Positions 5,158 to 8,193 of a stretch of 8,193 bases of DNA are shown piece by piece. Location: assembly GCA_944377765.1 (NCBI GenBank), contig CALWFX010000088.1:1-8193 (forward strand), in the 5' to 3' direction. The position numbers were made by a program, and so were the translations under genes. Numbering within the stretch: position 1 is the stretch's first letter; each line of letters starts with the position of its first letter. This DNA comes from an uncultured Clostridia bacterium. Lineage in GTDB: Bacteria > Bacillota > Clostridia > Christensenellales > UBA1242. A model generated the notes under the pieces. It was not told the DNA's origin and did no database searches. It saw only the letters and a list, made by a program, of their open reading frames with translations.

Positions 5158-5931
5158 GTGGAAGAAGAAAATATAACAGAAAACAATCAAACTGATATGC
5201 TTTTGTCAACTGATAACTATCGTTTTAAACTTGATAATTTTGAAGGTCCGCTTGATTTACTTTTGCACTTAATTAAAGAAGCAAAACTTGATATTGCCAC
5301 AGTTAAACTTGCCGATGTTACTGAGCAATATCTTAACTATATGCAAGACATTAAGAATGTGGACATGGATAAGGCAAGCGAATTTATCACAGTTGCTGCA
5401 ACCTTAATTGAAATTAAGTCCAAAAAACTTTTGCCTGTGGAACAGGAAGCACTTCCTGATGATGAAGAAGATGATGAAGCAATTCTTTTAAGACGCTTGA
5501 AGGAATATGAACTATTTAAGAAGGCAGGGCAAGAGTTAAAGCAAATTGAAGATATAAACAAAATGTATCGAGCACCGGGCAAGGAAACAGAAAAAGTTAA
5601 AATTGTTATGAAAGATATGGTGCTGGAACAACTTTTGGATGCTTTTGCAAAACTTCTTACAAAAGAAGAACTTAAAAAAGCAATTAAAAACGAAGAACCA
5701 AAGAAAATTGTTAAAGATAGATTTACTGTGGCTGAGAAAATTATTGCAATTCGTAACTTTGCCAAGGAAAGAAAAAGGTTTGAGTTTGAAGAACTTTTTC
5801 AAGACGATATGACCAAAAGTGAACTTATCAATGTTTTCTTGGCACTTTTGGAACTTTTAAAGTTGCAAACAGTTAAGGTGCTTCAAAATGGAACTTTTGG
5901 GCAGATTATCATCACTGCAAATGAGGTGTAA
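5158..5931 (+). CDS. scpA: Segregation and condensation protein A (kleisin)
   Basis: ScpA is the kleisin subunit that bridges the Smc heads and binds ScpB in the bacterial condensin. The N-terminal signature NFEGPLDLLLHLIKEAKLDI is intact, followed by TEQYLNYM and the ATLIEIKSKKLLP block. An acidic linker (DDEEDDEA) follows, and the C-terminal winged helix (ELFQDDMTKSELINVFLALL onward) contacts Smc. The length is 257 residues, usual for the family. I place the start at GTG 5158, six bases after the ribosome site AAGGAG (5146-5151). The in-frame ATG at 5152 immediately follows that site with no spacing, which makes it a poor initiator; using it would add only Met-Lys. The stop is one base before the scpB ATG, so the two form an operon with coupled translation. 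Confidence 0.96.
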   Translation: MEEENITENNQTDMLLSTDNYRFKLDNFEGPLDLLLHLIKEAKLDIATVKLADVTEQYLNYMQDIKNVDMDKASEFITVAATLIEIKSKKLLPVEQEALPDDEEDDEAILLRRLKEYELFKKAGQELKQIEDINKMYRAPGKETEKVKIVMKDMVLEQLLDAFAKLLTKEELKKAIKNEEPKKIVKDRFTVAEKIIAIRNFAKERKRFEFEELFQDDMTKSELINVFLALLELLKLQTVKVLQNGTFGQIIITANEV

Positions 5932-5932
5932 T

Positions 5933-6598
5933 ATGAAAGTGGAAAATAAAAAAGAATTAAAAGAAATAATTTTATCAATTTTGTTTGTGGCAGGTGATGG
6001 ACTTGACAAAGATTTTATTTTGCAAAAACTTGAAATAACACCAAAAGAACTTGAAGAAGCAGTTAATGAACTTTGCAAAGAGTATAACGATGAAAAGGGC
6101 ATTCATGTTATTAAATATAAAAACAAATTGCAACTTGCTTCAAATCCACTTTATGCTGACTATATCAGCGAAGTTTTAAATCCAGTAAGAGAAAAATCTC
6201 TCACTCGTGCTGCTCTTGAAACTTTGGCAATAATTGCATACAAACAACCAATAACCAAACTTGAAATTGAAGATATAAGAAGAGTTAATTGTGATTATGC
6301 AGTGCAAATTTTGGTTGACCAAAATATGATTGAAGTTGTGGGGCGTAAGGACGCGGTTGGAAAACCCCTTCTTTTTGGAACGACTGAAACATTTTTGAAG
6401 CGTTTTAATTTGCAAGATTTAGCAGAACTTCCAGATTACGAACAACTTTTGGAAAGAATTAAAGTTATCAATCAAGAAGAAATTAATGCTGTTCAAAGCG
6501 ATAGTTTGTATAACGAATTTGAACTTAAAACTGAAGAGTTGCCAGATTTCTTGAAAGGAGAAGACGAACTTAATAAAGTTACTGGCGATGCATCATAA
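5933..6598 (+). CDS. scpB: Segregation and condensation protein B
   Basis: ScpB dimerises through winged helices and binds ScpA to form the Smc-ScpAB complex that compacts and separates chromosomes. Diagnostic blocks are ALETLAIIAYKQPITKLEIE, IRRVNCDYAVQIL, IEVVGRKDAVGKPLLFGTT and ETFLKRFNLQDLAELP. The usual IRGVN is IRRVN here, a mild variation. The start is ATG 5933, with GAGGTG (5923-5928) inside the end of scpA; an in-frame ATG at 5888 lies well inside scpA and lacks a ribosome site. The protein is 221 residues. The acidic C-terminal tail after the core (from about residue 185) is poorly conserved in the family. A terminator follows within ten bases, so the operon ends here. Confidence 0.97.
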   Translation: MKVENKKELKEIILSILFVAGDGLDKDFILQKLEITPKELEEAVNELCKEYNDEKGIHVIKYKNKLQLASNPLYADYISEVLNPVREKSLTRAALETLAIIAYKQPITKLEIEDIRRVNCDYAVQILVDQNMIEVVGRKDAVGKPLLFGTTETFLKRFNLQDLAELPDYEQLLERIKVINQEEINAVQSDSLYNEFELKTEELPDFLKGEDELNKVTGDAS

Positions 6599-6607
6599 TA
6601 AAAATTT

Positions 6608-6637
6608 TAAAAGGAGCATAACTCCTTTTATTTTTTT
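6608..6637 (+). terminator. Intrinsic terminator of scpAB
   Basis: Perfect 9-bp stem TAAAAGGAG/CTCCTTTTA (6608-6616 and 6622-6630), loop CATAA, followed by seven T (6631-6637). The left arm contains a Shine-Dalgarno-like AAGGAG, but no start codon follows it at a usable distance. Confidence 0.93.
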
Positions 6638-6645
6638 CATATATT
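6616..6645 (+). promoter_or_regulatory. Possible sigma-E-type promoter of the spoIVFB operon
   Basis: CATATATT (6638-6645) closely resembles the sigma-E -10 consensus CATACAHT, and GCATAAC (6616-6622) resembles its -35 element. The spacing is 15 bases, about one longer than usual. In Bacillus the spoIVF operon is sigma-E dependent, which fits. It overlaps the scpAB terminator, and the predicted transcript start (6651-6653) coincides with the ATG of the small ORF. This is a weak pattern match. Confidence 0.3.
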
Positions 6646-6650
6646 AACAT

Positions 6651-6794
6651 ATGGACAAGAAGTTGAAATCTTATGGCGAAAAATATGAAAATGTGAAGAA
6701 AAATTCATATAAAATTAAACTTAAAATTGTGCTTCCGCTGTTTTTCTTTGCCATTTTTGTTGTTATAACTATTTCAAACTTGTTTTTTAGTTAA
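6651..6794 (+). CDS. Small single-span membrane protein upstream of spoIVFB
   Basis: This 47-residue reading frame encodes a Lys-rich N-terminus (MDKKLKSYGEKYENVKKNSY), a basic stretch and one hydrophobic span at about residues 24-46, ending right after the span. By charge the N-terminus should face the cytoplasm. It stops two bases before the protease gene, which has no ribosome site of its own, so coupled translation is likely and supports the frame being real. An in-frame stop (6645-6647) fixes the start at 6651; no good ribosome site precedes it. In Bacillus this position is held by SpoIVFA, which has a cytoplasmic N-terminus, one span and a large external LytM domain that regulates SpoIVFB. 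The product could be a minimal counterpart lacking the outer domain. That role is inference; I recognise no family. Confidence 0.65.
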   Translation: MDKKLKSYGEKYENVKKNSYKIKLKIVLPLFFFAIFVVITISNLFFS

Positions 6795-6796
6795 AT

Positions 6797-7657
6797 ATGA
6801 GTATTTTTAAAAGAAAAACAACTAAAAAAGTATTAATCAATCCCGCTTTTTTTATAATTTTAATTTGGCTTATTTGTGCAACAAATGTTTACATTGCAAT
6901 AAGTTATTTTTTTGCTATCCTTATTCATGAACTAGGGCATTACTATTTTGCTAAATTTTTTGGCTATAAACTCACAAAGTTTTCACTTTCTCCTTATGGT
7001 GTAAGTTTGTCATATTATGGGCAAACTTTGGAACAAAAGGATGAAATATACATTGCTCTTGCTGGGCCACTTGCAAATTTAATTACCGCATTTTCAACCA
7101 TTGCTGTGTGGTGGATTTTCCCAACTTTTTATTTTCTTTCTTCTTCATTTGTGGAGATTAGCGTGGTGATTGCACTAACTAATTTATTGCCAGCATATCC
7201 GCTTGATGGTGGAAGAATTTTTGTTTCCTGTGTTTCAAACATTATTGAACGAAGGAAAGCGTTAAAAATTACAATTGTTTTTAATATAATTTTAAGTTTG
7301 ATATTTTATTTACTTTTCTTTGTTTTTTGCTTTATCAATTTTAATCCAACATATCTTTTATTTGCAGTATTTCTCACAATGGGTGTTTTAGATTTAAACT
7401 TTCTTAGCGTATATGAAAAGATTAATATATTTAATAAGAAAACAAAAAATTTTTCAAAACCAAAAATCTATGTTGTAAACGAAGATGTTAAACTTAAAGA
7501 TTTATTTAAAAAAATACAAGGAAATAGAACCTCAATTTTTGTTTTAATACAAAAAAATGGCAAAAGTATTTTACTTAGTGATGAATTTGTTTTAAAACTC
7601 TCTTTAACCTTTGACATAGATAAAACTTTTGAAGAAATTTTGAAAAATAAAACATAA
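6797..7657 (+). CDS. spoIVFB: SpoIVFB-like M50 intramembrane metalloprotease
   Basis: Site-2-type proteases of this group sit in the membrane around the forespore and cleave pro-sigma-K in the mother cell. The zinc motif HELGH (44-48) lies in an early span; the third ligand is in NLLPAYPLDGGR (129-140, Asp137), and LAGPLANL (88-95) is also present. These positions nearly coincide with those of B. subtilis SpoIVFB, which is 288 residues against 286 here. Further hydrophobic spans lie near 15-40, 96-128, 156-178 and 183-203. The C-terminal 60 residues (VNEDVKLKDLFKKI onward) have the pattern of the single CBS domain that senses ATP in SpoIVFB. ATG 6797 has no Shine-Dalgarno, consistent with coupling to the small ORF two bases upstream. 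A housekeeping M50 protease is less likely given the CBS-like tail and sporulation neighbours. Confidence 0.9.
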   Translation: MSIFKRKTTKKVLINPAFFIILIWLICATNVYIAISYFFAILIHELGHYYFAKFFGYKLTKFSLSPYGVSLSYYGQTLEQKDEIYIALAGPLANLITAFSTIAVWWIFPTFYFLSSSFVEISVVIALTNLLPAYPLDGGRIFVSCVSNIIERRKALKITIVFNIILSLIFYLLFFVFCFINFNPTYLLFAVFLTMGVLDLNFLSVYEKINIFNKKTKNFSKPKIYVVNEDVKLKDLFKKIQGNRTSIFVLIQKNGKSILLSDEFVLKLSLTFDIDKTFEEILKNKT

Positions 7658-7730
7658 AAAGTGCTACTAAAATTTATTTTAACAATGATTACGAAAAGTA
7701 ATCATATAAAAGCATTTACACTTTATTTTC
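7658..7730 (+). terminator. Branched hairpin region after spoIVFB, possible terminator
   Basis: An outer stem AAAGTG/CACTTT (7658-7663, 7719-7724) encloses a palindrome TAAAATTTATTTTA (7668-7681) and a perfect hairpin ATGATTAC/GTAATCAT (7685-7692, 7698-7705, loop GAAAA). TATTTTC follows. This is not a textbook terminator, but it is the only candidate after the gene. Confidence 0.45.
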
Positions 7731-7751
7731 ATAAAAAATAAGTATTATGGT

Positions 7752-7797
7752 TATATATATTTTTTATTTTTTTGAGTTAAAATATTAAATATATATA
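7752..7797. repeat. AT-only inverted repeat upstream of the lipoprotein promoter
   Basis: TATATATATTT (7752-7762) and AAATATATATA (7787-7797) are perfect 11-base inverse copies around a 24-base centre, ending 18 bases before the -35 box at 7816. It could act as an UP-like element, a terminator stem or a regulator site; chance in AT-rich DNA is possible. Confidence 0.5.
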
Positions 7798-7815
7798 GAA
7801 AATACCACAAAAAAG

Positions 7816-7843
7816 TTGACTCGGGGGGGGGATTTGATAAAAT
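7816..7843 (+). promoter_or_regulatory. Promoter with a G9 tract in its spacer, probably phase-variable
   Basis: TTGACT (7816-7821) and TAAAAT (7838-7843), with extended -10 TG at 7835-7836, are separated by 16 bases made of C, nine G (7823-7831) and ATTTGA. Gain of one G would give the optimal 17. The predicted start near 7850 leaves a leader of about 60 bases before the lipoprotein ATG. Confidence 0.7.
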
Positions 7844-7908
7844 CAAAAATGAAAAGCATGATAATTTTGGATTCAATGTATTAATGGAGTTTAAATAGAT
7901 AATAAATT

Positions 7909-8193
7909 ATGAAAAAATTTATTTTTAGTCTTCTTACATTTATATTATTAGGTAGCACTCTTTGTGGTGGAGTTTTTCTTTTGGCGGGCTGTGACTATTC
8001 CCAGTCTCAAGAAGAGAAAAATCAAGAAAATGGAAACAATAGTGATAGTGAAAATGACAATAACGACGAAGATGCAGATGGTGGCTCAGAAAAAGACGGT
8101 GGTAATGGAAATAGTGATGATAATATAGAGGAATTTGCCACAGATCAAGATTTTTATATTCAAGCTCAGATAAGAACTAGTAATACAAGTTGG
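7909..8193 (+). CDS. Surface lipoprotein, N-terminal part (runs off window)
   Basis: The first 95 residues are present and the frame is open to the edge. A lipoprotein signal peptide (MKKFIFSLLTFILL, then lipobox LAGC at 25-28) gives acylated Cys28. Residues 30-76 are a low-complexity, strongly acidic spacer of Asn, Ser, Asp, Glu and Gly, typical of a flexible stalk that lifts a surface domain through the cell wall. From about residue 77 (EEFATDQDFYIQAQI) an ordered domain seems to begin but is cut off, so function cannot be assigned. An in-frame TAA (7903-7905) excludes an earlier start nearby. The only Shine-Dalgarno-like GGAG (7886-7889) is 19 bases upstream, too far to act normally, so translation may be inefficient. 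Expression is probably switched by the G tract in the upstream promoter. Confidence 0.85.
   Translation, partial: MKKFIFSLLTFILLGSTLCGGVFLLAGCDYSQSQEEKNQENGNNSDSENDNNDEDADGGSEKDGGNGNSDDNIEEFATDQDFYIQAQIRTSNTSW

Noticed and set aside
7823..7831. G9 run as part of a G-quadruplex
   Set aside because: Only one G tract is present; an intramolecular quadruplex needs four, so the slippage explanation is preferred.

Overview
The window is AT-rich DNA from a spore-forming, low-GC Firmicutes bacterium, most likely an uncultured clostridial lineage. The evidence is SpoIIAB next to sigma-F, a SpoIIM-like protein, a DacF-type carboxypeptidase and a SpoIVFB-type intramembrane protease, together with ScpAB, strong AAGGAG ribosome sites, lipobox signal peptides and tRNAs with encoded CCA ends. 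The genus cannot be named from the sequence alone.

Layout: (1) 1-1171 holds spoIIAB and sigF, overlapping by one base, which together switch on the forespore programme. (2) 1231-2117 is a stand-alone lipoprotein gene with its own promoter and terminator. (3) 2165-3163 is a tRNA cluster: Pro-TGG, Ile2-CAT, Asp-GTC, Phe-GAA, Tyr-GTA, Thr-TGT. It is interrupted after tRNA-Phe by a rearranged segment carrying a second copy of the 3' part of tRNA-Phe, an inverted piece of its anticodon arm and several hairpins. A terminator that can work on both strands closes the cluster against the converging spoIIM-like gene. (4) spoIIM (minus) and dacF (plus) diverge from a 117-base intergenic region. (5) scpA and scpB form a two-gene operon for chromosome condensation and segregation, between clear terminators. 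(6) A 47-residue single-span membrane protein lies two bases upstream of a spoIVFB-like M50 protease. (7) The right end holds the start of a surface lipoprotein gene. Its promoter has a run of nine G between the -35 and -10 boxes.

The sporulation genes cover several stages: SpoIIAB/sigma-F in the forespore, SpoIIM in engulfment, DacF in peptidoglycan trimming, and SpoIVFB in activation of the late mother-cell sigma factor. Several of them are neighbours in the same broad chromosomal region of Bacillus subtilis, though here the order and orientation differ.

The observations most worth following are the probable phase-variable promoter at the right end, the duplicated and apparently inverted tRNA-Phe segment, the tiny membrane protein in the place SpoIVFA would occupy, and a 15-A slippage tract inside dacF.
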